Source of the DNA: Reticulitermes lucifugus
Taxonomy: Eukaryota; Arthropoda; Insecta; Blattodea; Rhinotermitidae
Reading direction: 5' to 3'
Length of the DNA: 23,423 nucleotides
Assembly (NCBI GenBank): GCA_026260175.1
Contig: JAKCWW010001142.1
Location: forward strand, 1 to 23,423
This document shows, piece after piece, positions 1 to 9,484 of the stretch; positions within the stretch are counted from its first letter, which is position 1, and every line of letters begins with the position of its first letter. Under the pieces are notes generated by a model, which saw only the letters and a list, made by a program, of their open reading frames with translations, had not been told where the DNA came from and made no database searches. Position numbers and translations under genes: made by a program.

Positions 1-1935
1 AAGTCTTTCTCTAACACCGTACGTATCGTGTGCCTCGACAGTTATTTAATGCCTACTTACTTCTCACCCATCCTGTATATTCCCTACATGTAGCTCGTTG
101 TTGACTGCGTCAAACTAATGTTAGTCTCTAGTTACACTTCCTCTGGAGTGAACAGTCAGCAGTGCAGGTACATGAAGGCTGTGTAAATGCAACAGAACCT
201 TGGCCCGTACACATTCCTTGTAAGCAACATATATTTAAAACACTGCCTCAGCGTTTATAGTTATACAATCACCGGTGACACAACACGTAAAATTATCCGT
301 ACTCACACAATTAGTCATACAGACTGCTCATCGTTTACTCGTGTATGCTCTCAGTTCTTCCTACATGTTGGTGCAACAGTAACACTTTGTGCTTGTGTTC
401 GGAAAGTTCCAGTTTCGATGTGCGCCTGGTTAACGGCTACTATCTCTTTGTAATTTGTATTTTGAAAATACAGAGACCGCCTTCTTCATAATCCTTGCTT
501 ATTCATCTTCCCATATCCTTCGATATTTGTAACCTGTAGCGCTGTAGCAGCAATGACGTATAATTTAAAAAATACATGGGTCAATACTAAACTGAGAACT
601 TTCGCTACGTCACAGGTAAAATCTCTTCCAGTTTTATTGGTTTGTTCTGAGAGGTCGTGGCTGGAAACATTCTCTGCTTTTTGGTAGGGGAAGCCCCAAA
701 GTGCAAGATTTCAGAGTCGTATGTAGGGCAATAATCTGTGAAGGAAGTCTGAGGCGAAGAATTTCGTACTGTAAAATAGAGCTCCTATCAGACCCTAGAA
801 TGGCATTCTCATCGTCTTATTAAACAGTAACCAACTGACTAGGATTCTGCATTTACAGCTGCTCATAAAAAGTAACTCCTCTTCAGCATCTGTGCTCTTT
901 CCCCAGTTTTACCGTTCTGTCGCTGTGGATATTATCATCATGAGTTTTGCCGATCACATTGACTCAAACGGTAATGTTTTTTACTTTTATCCTTTAGGTG
1001 CCCGGCTCGTTTCTCGGAACGGACACCGAGTACTCTGACTCTGGTTTTTCTTGATTTCTCTCGGAGTCTCCAGACAAATGCCTTCATGGTACTACAAAAT
1101 AGGACATGACCATTTTCTTCTAAAACATTTCCAATCCATCGTTCACTCATCATTCCACCATTCGACGGTATATAACCTGAGCTACTGACAGCTTCGTTAC
1201 TAAAAACAAATAAACACCGGAGTTATAAATAAAATTTTATTGCCTGCGTCACAGAGAACACCGTCCATGTCCAATGTAAAGCCAATCACTTAATGCTCTT
1301 GCGGAAATAACTGGTGTCCATTTTCAGAACAGCAGCAAACACACTGTGACAATATATAAGGTTATTTGACGTTACAGCAGATGGTACTGTCTGTAGGCAC
1401 TGCGGGGTTTTAAATAGTTGAAATTAATTTTTATAAAAACATAGAGTCTCTAGAGACAGAATGGTTGACAGATGCTCGAGGGCAACATGAAATTCTAAAT
1501 TTTGAGGTCAAGAAGTAAGAGAAATGGGACATCTGTAAGAAAATTTTAAAGCCAGTACCAGGTTTTAATACTCATAATTTTTACACATAAGAGAGTAAAC
1601 AAGAGGCAAGTGGCAAGACTGAGTGGTCTAACTTCTAAGACTTCGTCACATAAGGTGGATGAAAATATAGTACATTTTTGAGAAGTTTACAAACAACGCT
1701 CAACTGTATTTGTTAAGGAGATGTGAAAATAACGAGCCAGAGACGTGAAACAATCAGACAATCCTTGAAATATGCGCGACAAACAACAAGCAGTCAAAAT
1801 AAGCCTGTTTCCAATGTCAAAATGCACAAGAAACACTGGTACAAAATTACCCAATAATAATCTACTAAAGTAAATAATTATCATTTCATGCTGTTTTAGG
1901 GTAATGTTGCGTAGAGTTTCAACTGAACACCCCCT
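1..1935. other. Unannotated AT-leaning DNA, no gene seen
   Basis: I see no recognisable gene, repeat or RNA here. The short open frames (for example 88 codons on the plus strand at 187-453 and 71 codons on the minus strand at 938-1153) show no domain, no family resemblance and no splice-site pair that would support them. Their length is what chance allows in AT-leaning DNA. Confidence 0.6.
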
Positions 1936-1939
1936 AGAC

Positions 1940-2133
1940 CGAACGAATTGATTTGGCATTAAGGCTCTGGACTTGTAATCGGGAGATGGCTCATTCCCAT
2001 CTCGGCCGAAACGCCGTCTATCCTGACTGAGGTTTTTCATGGTTTTTGTAGTTCTTTTGGACAAATTCAGAGACAGTACCTCATGTTAGGCCACTACCGC
2101 TCCCTTTCCAGTCCTTTCCTATTTATCATTTTT
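1940..2133 (+). repeat. tRNA-derived SINE, SINE-B type, decayed copy
   Basis: The 5' part (about 1946-2000) reads like a tRNA gene: a box-A-like stretch around TTGATTTGGCATTAAGG, then GGACTTGTAATC as an anticodon-arm-like block, then a damaged box B (GGCTCATTCCC, where GGTTCRANTCC is expected). The body ends in a pyrimidine-rich tail, CCCTTTCCAGTCCTTTCC, near 2101-2120, of a kind common at the 3' end of arthropod tRNA SINEs. The head matches the element at 8718-8900 (shared TTGATTTGGCA, TTAA and TCTGG blocks). A 125-codon minus-strand frame across this region is a by-product of the SINE. Boundaries are approximate and no target-site duplication was found. Confidence 0.6.
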
Positions 2134-2581
2134 AAACATTCTATCACGCTCTTTAGCATGAGTTACTGACAACGTCGAAAAAACACTATGTTCCCTATAA
2201 GTGTTCAAGGCACATGGTTGATATTTATATTTATTTATTGTGAGTGATATCTGCACTCCATCGACTGCTCTTCTACGAACCCTGGCCCGTTCTGTTTAGA
2301 TTGTGAGATATATCAGCTAATTTTGTACGAAGATAATTGGCTCAAATTTCAATCCGTATTTCCGGGACGCCCTGAGCAAACTCATTTGTGCACGTCACGT
2401 TCGTGTGAAACTGAAGGTCCTGGTCGGATAGTGCCTATCTGTCTATCTCTATATCTTATCTGTCTGTCATCACGTCCCTGCAGATGCAGCACACGCGACC
2501 CGCTGCATGCTGCACATAAAAGTCTCTCGGACAAACTGACGCTTGCTACAAGCAATCGCACCACGATAAGAAACTGAAACC
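2134..2581. other. No gene; short tetranucleotide stretch
   Basis: No coding signal. A small imperfect CTAT/CTGT run lies at about 2436-2470. Open frames on both strands over 2323-2577 overlap each other in opposite directions and show no protein-family features. Confidence 0.5.
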
Positions 2582-2660
2582 TCGCAGTTGGCGTGTTGTT
2601 TTAGCAAGAGGGCTCATGGTTCGAACCACTGGATGGTCAGAAATTTTCTTCGAATTTTAA
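2582..2660 (+). repeat. tRNA-like fragment, probable SINE head
   Basis: CAGTTGGCGTG at about 2586-2596 resembles a box A, and GGTTCGAACCA at about 2618-2628 fits the box B consensus. The block between them is of tRNA-like spacing. The sequence does not fold into a complete tRNA by eye (no clear acceptor stem) and then runs into AT-rich sequence, so a decayed tRNA-derived SINE is more likely than a working tRNA gene. Confidence 0.4.
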
Positions 2661-2799
2661 CACTTAAGTTTATATATATAGTTTATATTTGTTTGATTGT
2701 TAATGGACCGTGATAATCAAATGTGTTCTGAGCAGCTAGCCAGCCAACTGCCTGGTTGCCTGACTGCCTCAGTAACGAACATTACTACGAATAGTGTAC

Positions 2800-3050
2800 T
2801 GGCCCTTCTCTGAATGGCCTTACGCAAGAAAACCCCTATTCTACCGATCGCTCCAGAAAATTTGTTGATGCCATTTCCGAGCCAGTTCAGTCACTCTTCT
2901 TGGACTACTCTGAAGATTGAAGTAGCAAGCTCCTCCAAAACATTGGTACCTACATACCAATTCACACGGAGTCATGTTCTAAGAGCCCGAAATAGTCAAC
3001 ACTGCTATGGAAACGTCAGCAGTCATGTTGGCTGTTTCCCTAAGACACAG
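2800..3050 (+). mobile_element. Probable retroelement 3' fragment
   Basis: This block contains a CTGAAGA ... AAAAC module (2910-2941) followed by a small hairpin, ATTGGTA (2942-2948) pairing with TACCAAT (2955-2961). Modules of this kind (CTGAAGA, a stem, then CGAAAC) recur near the ends of many invertebrate retroelements; that link is from memory of the motif, not from a search. The region abuts a SINE-A fragment. A 102-codon open frame covers both pieces and is therefore unlikely to be a real gene. Confidence 0.3.
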
Positions 3051-3052
3051 CT

Positions 3053-3145
3053 AAAAGGTAAGATTGTTTCTGTACAAGTCATGAAGGCATATAAGTGGAG
3101 GTATAGCTACACTCGTTCTTAACCTCGGCACTAGATGGAGTTTAG
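3053..3145 (-). repeat. SINE-A, 3' fragment
   Basis: Read on the minus strand, this matches the last third of the SINE-A family. On the plus strand the shared blocks are AAGGTAAGATTGTTTCTGT, CATGAAGGCATATAAGTGG, CTCGTTCTTAACCTCGGCAC and TAGATGGAG. The same blocks occur at 6945, 10978, 12626, 15880 and 20790. The tRNA-like head is missing, so the copy is 5'-truncated, as expected for target-primed reverse transcription. Confidence 0.75.
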
Positions 3146-4534
3146 ACCCAATTTAGAACAGTCAATACAGAAAAAGTACTGTGGCACTTGACATATTTGT
3201 TAATATTAACAGTTTAACAGTTTAGAATTTCTTGGATAACGGCAGGCTAAAATAATGGGAGGCCTTTAGGACGCTCTCAGTTACCAAACTTAAATAATGT
3301 CGTGGAAAACAGCTACGTTGACGATACGGCAAGGTGACATAAAAATAGGCCTTGGCCAGACGTATGTGATCTTGAGCATGCAGTAGGTGAAGAGCAAGCG
3401 AAACGAAGGAGCCAAAATGCCAAAAACTTATTTTTGAAATGTTTGTAATGGAAATGTTTTACTATGCTAACCCGTACTTAACCCTTAAGCTCGACTGACA
3501 CCCGTGCGGCCACATATCCACAATTACAATCACAATCACTTAAACTGAGGTTCAAGGTGTTTTGATTAATATGTCTTACACGATTCAGAAGGACTAAGTA
3601 CAGACATTCTGTAGAAGGAGACTGAACCCATGGATTCGATGTAGGACCCTGCAGAAATAGTCTTCGAATTTTAGAACACAAACGTAGAAACCGATCTGGT
3701 TAATATGCAAGCTCCTTTGTAGCTTACCCTGTCCAAATATTTAAAAAATGTGTTCCCCAATTAGGATTCTTGATATATGTAGAATTTCAAAGATGCCAAG
3801 ATCCTTTCCTTCATATTCCACTGCATTCGGCTATGGTTTCACAGTTTCGTTATAGTGGTCTTCTATGATTTTAGGTAAAATACGCTCGACACTCTCTGCT
3901 GTGCTTGTAAAAAATACTGTTATTTGATAACAGAGTTTGTCAGTTCCTTCTTATATAGGACTCCAGTTCTGACATGTTTCAGTGCCTAGTGATAAGGCAT
4001 AACCTCAACCAACTGGCCGTACATAGTAGGAAGGTACCTTCCCCTTTCATCTCTTCCATCTGTAGACGATGACACAGCCAGGTTCCGAGACGTCATGCAT
4101 ATTTTTAATATGAACAACGCCAAAAGAAAGTTCTCCCAACTCTACTGCATGTCATTCGAAGGTATAATCTCAGGGGTTTATACGGAGTCGTAAAATAATA
4201 ACGTACATGCGATGCATCTACCTCTTTGGGTCTTTAACCCTTTAGAGTTCATATATGTGGGCTAATCAATACGACAACTGTCATTTCTTTCTTGGAGCAA
4301 GGTTACCATATGTTGTGCGTGTTTAGGGAACACTAAATGTGTACAATGCGTGGAACCTGTAATCATTCGCATGGTAGAAAAGACTATAATTGTGTTTCGC
4401 TTCGGCATACAGGGTGCACTTCGAAATGATACGAGTATTTTATTTAACACATGTCCAACCAATTAATTTAAACAGCTTTTACTTCCCTTTACACGTAGAA
4501 AAAAAGAGATTTTTTAGGGCAGTGTAGGACTAAT
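3146..4534. other. Unannotated DNA, no gene seen
   Basis: No supported feature. Minus-strand frames at 3478-3681 (67 codons) and 4262-4462 (66 codons) have no recognisable motif. The stretch around 3601-3645 (GGATTCGATGTAGGACC) looks faintly like a box B but has no box A partner that I can place. Confidence 0.5.
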
Positions 4535-4620
4535 TCTGATTGTGGTCTTCTGGGTCATGACATCTTGTAGTCTGGTGGGTTATAACGTTTCGGAGGAGCC
4601 TGTTGCTTCTACCTTCAGAG
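4535..4620 (+). repeat. Foldback family FB1, single-arm fragment
   Basis: The stretch from TCTTCTGGGTCATGACATC through GTAGTCTGGTGGGTTA, AACGTTTCGGAGGAGCCTG and CTACCTTCAGAG aligns, block by block in order, with the minus strand of the palindromic repeat at 21615-21850 (TCTTCTGGGACGTGACGCC, GTACTCTGG, GGCGTTTAGGAGAAACGTG, GCATCTTCAGAG). Only one arm is present here. The translated form of this arm (FWDVTPC ... YRR ... CCLHLQ) is one I recall from spurious protein predictions in insect genomes. Confidence 0.6.
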
Positions 4621-4670
4621 CTAAAGTAAAGATGGTAGAATCAGAAAGTACAGTGTTGTAACACAATAGG

Positions 4671-4686
4671 AAGATAGATAGGTAGG

Positions 4687-4717
<31 letters not shown>

Positions 4718-4868
4718 GCAGGAGGCAGGCAGTCAGAGAGGCAGGTAGGTAGGCAGGCAGGTAGGTAGGTAGGTAGGTAAGAGGATGGATGGATGGATGG
4801 ATGGATGGTGGTTGGATAAGTATACAGACAGACAGACAGGCAGGCAGACAGACAGACAAGCAAGCAGG
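4671..4868 (+). repeat. Compound tetranucleotide microsatellite
   Basis: About 200 bp built from tetranucleotide runs that change along the array: AGAT/AGGT, then GACA, GGCA, GGTA, GGAT and again GACA/GGCA/GACA. All units share a G-A/G purine start. Long cysteine/leucine/proline-rich frames on the minus strand are simple-repeat artefacts. A weaker AAACAGAC-type tail continues to about 4963. GATA/GACA mixtures of this sort resemble Bkm-type repeats known from animal genomes. Confidence 0.95.
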
Positions 4869-4963
4869 GAGCCATTCTGGAATTAGATACTCTTACATGT
4901 GTCTTGTCACAGCTCGCATATTACAAACAAAAAACAGACATAAAAACAGACAGACAAACAAAT

Positions 4964-6942
4964 GTCTAGGCAGCCTATGCATACGAGTGTGGAACGAGCA
5001 GTGCATTCGCTGCAGCAAGACAGCTTTAATGTTAGGATTTGAATGTGATATTCTTTTAATGGTCTGTGATAATGTAGTTTTCATGGAAGTATAAGATTAC
5101 CTTGGATATCTTGCATTATCTGCGCTGCTCGATGCTTTCTGTTTGTTTCTTATATGGGCCAATACTTCCATTCTTCGGCGCTTTCGCATGCCCGCAGAGC
5201 GCCTGTTAATCTCTCCCTGTCTGTTTGTGTGCAAGAAAACTCTAGAACAATTTAAAGGATTTCCATGCTCCTCACACTGGAAAACGTAGCTTAATTTTGT
5301 TAAACCGTTCCAACGTGTGTTAATATCGTATAAAAGTAACGGATGATTTACGTGTAGCTGTATATTTCGCACGCAACTTTATAAACGTTTATCAGAGAGG
5401 AAGAAATGTTTCGAAGAAATCCTATGAAGGAAGACCGATTACACATTCCGTGTCCAGCGCACCTGTTGCCTGTTCTTGCTGTTCTCGATCGGGCTTACAT
5501 TTCCTACCTTTGTTTTAAGGATTAGAGAGTCTTTAGGAATCGCGAGTTTAAGGTGGTAGCATCTTGTCCGAATATTTGTTTCTTGGTTTATTCTTTTCAA
5601 ATGATTTTGAAACACAGACTGATTTTAATTATTATGCCTCTGAATTTAAGTCTACATTTTTGTCTTTTACCCTTGTCATTAAAATACCAACGGAAGTACA
5701 ATGAATAGACCCTATAGTGGAAAATAACAAATGGACAGCTAGATTTATCCCTCATTATGTCTGGTTCCTGGTTTATTAAAGAAGCTCCAAGTATCTAAAT
5801 TTGCAACCACGGTAGATTTGTTACGCTGTATTTGTATTGGTACTGGTAATGTAATGCTTTTTAATGCAGCCCGTTCAGGTACAGCATGATACCCGTAATG
5901 CAGACTTGCTCGTCTGCCCCCATAGAATTGCTCAGCTGCTAATGAGTTCGTTTCATTGCCGTTTATATATTCCGCTCGAATATAATTTATTTCCTGTACA
6001 GTATGCTCTTGGCAGAGAAACCGACTATTTTCGTGTCCTGGAATTAGAGTACAAATTGCGTATATCAAAAACCGAGTTTTCAAACATACTTTCACTTAAG
6101 AAAAAATGAATAATTTAAATAGTGGACCGCCTTGAATAAGTTCAAAATGAATGAAAAATGACCTGTTATGAAATGCCACATGCCTTTTGTGAAAGTAAAT
6201 AAGAACTGATATTGATCTTCAGTATCGATTTTCTATAGGCATTTTCATTCTACTGTAAATTCTCATCAAGTGGTCGAAACGAGAATGACATTTCTATATT
6301 GCTGACAGAATTTCGATAATTCTGGCTGTGTCAAAGAATTGATATATACAGGGACAGCACAGAGAGAAAGGTGCTCATCACCGCTGGTCTCATATAAACC
6401 CCAGCTCTGAAGACAGAAAATCCGGGGATCTAGCATAAATTCGAAGAATATCTGTAATGATTATGCTATTAAATTATTTTTAATTCCTGAGATAGTACAT
6501 TGCATAGGCCACTGCAGCATTTCTTTACGTCACATCATAATTTACATTTATCGTGCCATGACGTAGGGCCTAAACTATGATATTTGACAGATATTTGTTA
6601 ATGCACAGCAATTGCGTCGCATTGATTTCTTGGAGCTTGTGTCACCGTGTAGTCCCGTAGGTGGATATCAGCCTGTCTTCTGTAGGTCTGTATAATCTGC
6701 AAGACAGCACAACGTCAACAGTTCATAATACCGCAATATAAATACGTCCCGCCGTGTAAGCCTGAAAAAATTACATGTTGGACTGTGTTTATTGTGTAAA
6801 GTACAGTTCATATGGACAATGTTTCAGGGCCTTGTTTCCTTGCTTAAGTGAGTGGGTGTTACTGTATTAAGAGACATTTCCTTATTGATTTTGCACTCTT
6901 CAGTGCCAGGCTAGTCCGGCATAGAAGTTGGCATACACCTTC
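4964..6942. other. Unannotated DNA, no gene seen
   Basis: No supported feature. The longest frame is 116 codons on the minus strand (5745-6095), opposed by an 81-codon plus-strand frame over the same DNA. Neither shows a domain or a convincing splice-site pair. No tRNA boxes, tandem repeats or long palindromes were seen. Confidence 0.5.
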
Positions 6943-6944
6943 AT

Positions 6945-7234
6945 GAAAAGGTAAAGTTGTTCCTGTTCTCACCATGAACGTATATGGGGGAGTGGAGGTT
7001 TAGCTCCACATATTCTTAATCCCGGCTTTCAGTGAACTTCAGTGGTCAGCTTCAGCCACTTTGCCCTCGAGGAACGAACGTCATACCTACCGAATAGGAG
7101 GCTGGGTGGTTTTCAGAACCGCCCTGGTCTCGGAGAAGAGACAGTTCTCCTGCTCCTGCCAGGAACCAAAACACGATTTGTCGGTTTTCCAGCTCGTAGA
7201 ATGGTTGCTATACCGACTGATGCATCCCGGCTCC
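6945..7234 (-). repeat. SINE-A, near full length
   Basis: On the minus strand this begins GGAGCCGGGATGCATCAGTC, matching the head of the copy at 12444 (GGAGCCGGGTTAGCGTAGTC). It continues with GGCAGGAGCAGGAG, TCTCTTCTCC, CAGCCTCCTATTC, a central block, GATTAAGAATATGTGGAG, CACTCCCCCATATACGTTCATG and AACAACTTTACC. Order and spacing match the other copies throughout. The box B is degraded (TTTTGGTTCCTGGC), so this copy is unlikely to be transcribed. Plus-strand frames at 7042-7278 are antisense readings of it. Confidence 0.85.
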
Positions 7235-7376
7235 ATTCACACTTAGTACTTATTCTGTTTATATTATTCCGGTTGTAATTCAATTGTTACATTTGGTACT
7301 TAAAAAACGTGGTGAAGGTATAATAACAATAATACATTTTATGTTAAACATCCAGTTGTGTTATATATAATTATAA

Positions 7377-7745
7377 AGGGTTAATTATCTTCAACACAAC
7401 TAATTAGTATTATCAGTAACTTCTTTTAAAGCAACATGTTTCTGCCAACGTTGGTCAACTTCAGGCCACTAAAACCATAAACGTTGTAGTATGAAATTGC
7501 ATTATTCAGTGTTAGTAATTGAGATCTCAAATTCTACATTTTATAAAATACGTGTTTCTTCGTATTTATAAAATGTAAAATATAAACGTAGCTCTCAATT
7601 ATTAACACTGAATAATGCACATGTATACTATACCTTTAGTGAGTTTAGTTGCCTCAAGACGACGAACGTTGGCCGAAACATGTTGCCTTAAAATAAATGA
7701 ATAATAAGAGAAATTATTTGTTTTGACGGTATTGAATCCTTTATT
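7377..7745. repeat. Long imperfect palindrome (foldback), arms about 175-185 bp
   Basis: The two halves are inverted copies around a loop at about 7553-7560. Going outward, the left-arm blocks ACATTTTATAAAATACG, GCATTATTCAGTGTTAGTAA, CCAACGTTGG and GCAACATGTTTC are each matched in reverse complement by right-arm blocks ending near 7682 (CGTATTTATAAAATGTAAA, AATAATGCAC, GAACGTTGGCC and GAAACATGTTGC). The similarity decays further out to about 7380 and 7742. The inner core is nearly perfect and the outer part is diverged. It could be a foldback transposon, a head-to-head pair of retroelement tails (Penelope-like elements often end in inverted tails), or a local inverted duplication. Confidence 0.85.
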
Positions 7746-7763
7746 ATAATAACAACCATTGGC

Positions 7764-7795
7764 CTGAAGACGGGAGTAGAACCGATTCCGGAAAC
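7764..7795 (+). other. CTGAAGA-stem-GAAAC module, hammerhead-like half core
   Basis: CTGAAGA (7764-7770) is followed by CGGGA (7771-7775), a 10-nt loop, TTCCG (7786-7790) and GAAAC (7791-7795). The two arms pair, with one G-T wobble. This is the order of the conserved half of a hammerhead ribozyme core (CUGANGA, stem II, GAAA). I could not place stems I and III, so activity is not claimed. It lies just outside the palindrome at 7377-7745, whose arms carry the related motif CTCAAGACGACG ... GGCCGAAAC. Confidence 0.3.
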
Positions 7796-8201
7796 GCTCT
7801 GTATTTTAAATTAAACTGGACAGTGGAGGGTGTGCAGCATAACAGTGATTTAAGGAAACAACCCCTGACACAAAACTTTTGAGCAGTGGTTCCAAAAGTA
7901 TGCTTCCGTGGAATACGGTGTTCCGTGAGCTGGACTCAAGTACACACCATTGAAATCGAGGAATGTCGATTTTTTTTCCAGCTTGCAGAAAGAGTAAACT
8001 TAATGAAAAGTGTTTTATTAATTCCACATTTCCTCGCAAACTCTATTATAAAAGCCATCCATTTGACGAGTGCGCTGTATAATATGCCATCAAATTTCCT
8101 GCCGGTAAAGTTGTTCCTAGTTCGAATTGTGGTATAAAGTAATCCGATTTTTATGGTGTTCGGCACAGAGCTCCAAGACTTTCAAGTACTCCACGAACTG
8201 A

Positions 8202-8621
8202 AAAGCTTATAAATCATTAATTTGTAACACGGTTCTTAACCTGTTTCTTCCAATACCCAGATTAAGTTTGGGAGTCAGCTTCGCGACACAGACTTCAGTT
8301 AGTGAAAGATCTGAAATGAATAATTTCAAAACACTAGGCCGTAATTTGATTATGTGCTTTCTGCATGGACTTATAAAGCATTGGGTCAAGAGATCAGGCT
8401 TCAGTACGCCATATACAGAAATTGCTGCTTGGTACAAGCAGTATTGTAGTACCGCCGTCAGTGATTCCCAGACAAGGACTGACTACATAAAAAAGTTCCG
8501 AGGTAAAGTTCAAAATCATATTAAAAAGTTACAAGAGCAAGAAACATTTAATACAACACGAAGCGGAGAAGCGGACAGTTGGTCTTCCCTGTTTCAGGTA
8601 TTTTTAACTGTAAAATATTAG
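8202..8621 (+). other. Open frame, possible orphan exon; product unknown
   Basis: A 140-codon stop-free frame opens after a TGA at 8199 and closes at 8621. Inside it, a strong acceptor-like site (pyrimidine run ending ACCCAG at 8260) and a donor-like site (TTTCAG followed by GTATTT, exon end near 8597) would enclose an exon of about 337 bp. The predicted segment has no low-complexity bias. Its second half is lysine-rich and helix-like (IKKFRGKVQNHIKKLQEQE), preceded by AAWYKQY. I do not recognise the family. No neighbouring exon is visible, and the first ATG lies well inside the frame, so this may be chance, an isolated exon, or the remains of an element. Confidence 0.25.
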
Positions 8622-8717
8622 AGAAGTCTGGAGTTGATTTGTTTATATCTATGCCTACACAAAAAAGAAGCATTTCAAATTCCAGTCATTATAATTAGGT
8701 AGCAACACATCAGTTAA

Positions 8718-8900
8718 CGATGTAGCATATTGATTTGGCAGTTAAAATTCTGGGTGTGTGAAAGTACCGGGTTCGGACCTCGACCGATTTAGCTCTCCTA
8801 ACAGCTCTCGCTTAATTCTGGCGAATTCCGAGATGAGATAGTGACGAACTTCTGAAACTGAAGTACTCAAAATTCAGTATCATCTCCCTATCGCATTGGA
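8718..8900 (+). repeat. tRNA-derived SINE, SINE-B type
   Basis: The head (TTGATTTGGCAGTTAAAATTC) matches that of the copy at 1940. Box B is better kept here (GGTTCGGACCT near 8771-8781). The body beyond about 8810 differs from the 1940 copy, so the two may be subfamilies that share a head. The 3' end is uncertain and no target-site duplication is visible. Confidence 0.5.
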
Positions 8901-8949
8901 TGTTATATGTAGTTGAAATCAGGGGTGCATAAATTAAAAAAAAATCTAA

Positions 8950-8991
8950 GACCGCGTCTAGACTTGAGCATTCTGCCGCAACGTAACAGCG
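8950..8991 (+). repeat. Left terminal inverted repeat
   Basis: It starts GACCGCGTCTAGACTTGAGC and ends AACGTAACAGCG. It is the reverse complement of 9440-9481 at 38 of 42 positions. Confidence 0.85.
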
Positions 8992-9224
8992 TAATTTAAC
9001 AGCGATTCGCAGTTCTGGACGGTATTGCAGTAACGTTCGCTCGGTTCGGTTCGCTGCGCGGGCTGATCCACCCTGCTGTCGGTTTTCCAGCGCGCATCAA
9101 AGGATGCTACGTTACGCCGCTAGAGCAAGTTCGGACGTGTTTCTGTGCTCGCTGCGATCTTCGTGTCGAGCTGATACTGGCACTTGTCCACTGTTCTGTT
9201 TCACCGTCAGTGTGCGGAGCTATA

Positions 9225-9320
9225 ATGGAGTGGACGCAAGACAATACTTTGGGCTTTATTGAGTTATACGAAGAAATGTCTGTTCTGTGGGATCCGAACC
9301 ATCCCAAATATTATAACAAA
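9225..9320 (+). pseudogene. MADF-domain N-terminal fragment inside the transposon
   Basis: From the ATG at 9225 the frame reads MEWTQDNTL followed by FIELYEEMSVLWDPNHPKYY, which fits the start of the MADF domain (the FIxLYxxxxxLWDPxHPxY pattern). MADF domains bind DNA and occur in insect regulators and as the companion protein of PIF/Harbinger transposons. After about residue 30 the resemblance stops; the helix 2-3 part of the domain is absent. The frame then runs through the right terminal repeat and beyond the element to 9638, so the 142-codon open frame is a chimera of MADF start, transposon end and flanking DNA. It is probably an internally deleted remnant, not a working protein. Confidence 0.55.
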
Positions 9321-9439
9321 TTACACAAGCATCTTCCCACCAGGAGCAGCGAACAAGTGGTAGACCACAGCGCGCAGCCCCTTCGCCGGAATGCGCGCCG
9401 AATTGTCCGAACCTACACCTCGGGTCGAGCAGAACACCG

Positions 9440-9481
9440 CGCTGTTACGTTACGGCAGATTGCTCAAGTCTGGACGCGGCC
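9440..9481 (-). repeat. Right terminal inverted repeat
   Basis: Inverted partner of 8950-8991. It ends CTCAAGTCTGGACGCGGCC and is followed directly by TAA. Confidence 0.85.
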
Positions 9482-9484
9482 TAA

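Larger units (their letters stand above)
8950..9481 (+). mobile_element. Non-autonomous PIF/Harbinger-like DNA transposon, 532 bp
   Basis: The two ends are 42-bp terminal inverted repeats with 4 mismatches, and each end is flanked by TAA (8947-8949 and 9482-9484). Harbinger-type elements make TWA target duplications, and many insect members encode a MADF/Myb-like companion protein. The interior here carries the start of a MADF-like frame, which supports the assignment. The element is more GC-rich than its surroundings. It is far too short to encode a transposase, and no DDE domain is present. An alternative reading is a 5-bp CTAAG duplication, since CTAAG occurs at both ends (8946-8950, 9481-9485). 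Confidence 0.75.

Noticed and set aside
1687..2064. 125-codon minus-strand gene
   Set aside because: Its first third is the antisense of a tRNA-derived SINE and the rest shows no protein features.
4621..4875. Cysteine/leucine/proline-rich small proteins on the minus strand
   Set aside because: They are translations of the tetranucleotide microsatellite.
7042..7278. Two overlapping plus-strand small proteins
   Set aside because: Both are antisense readings of the SINE-A copy at 6945-7234.
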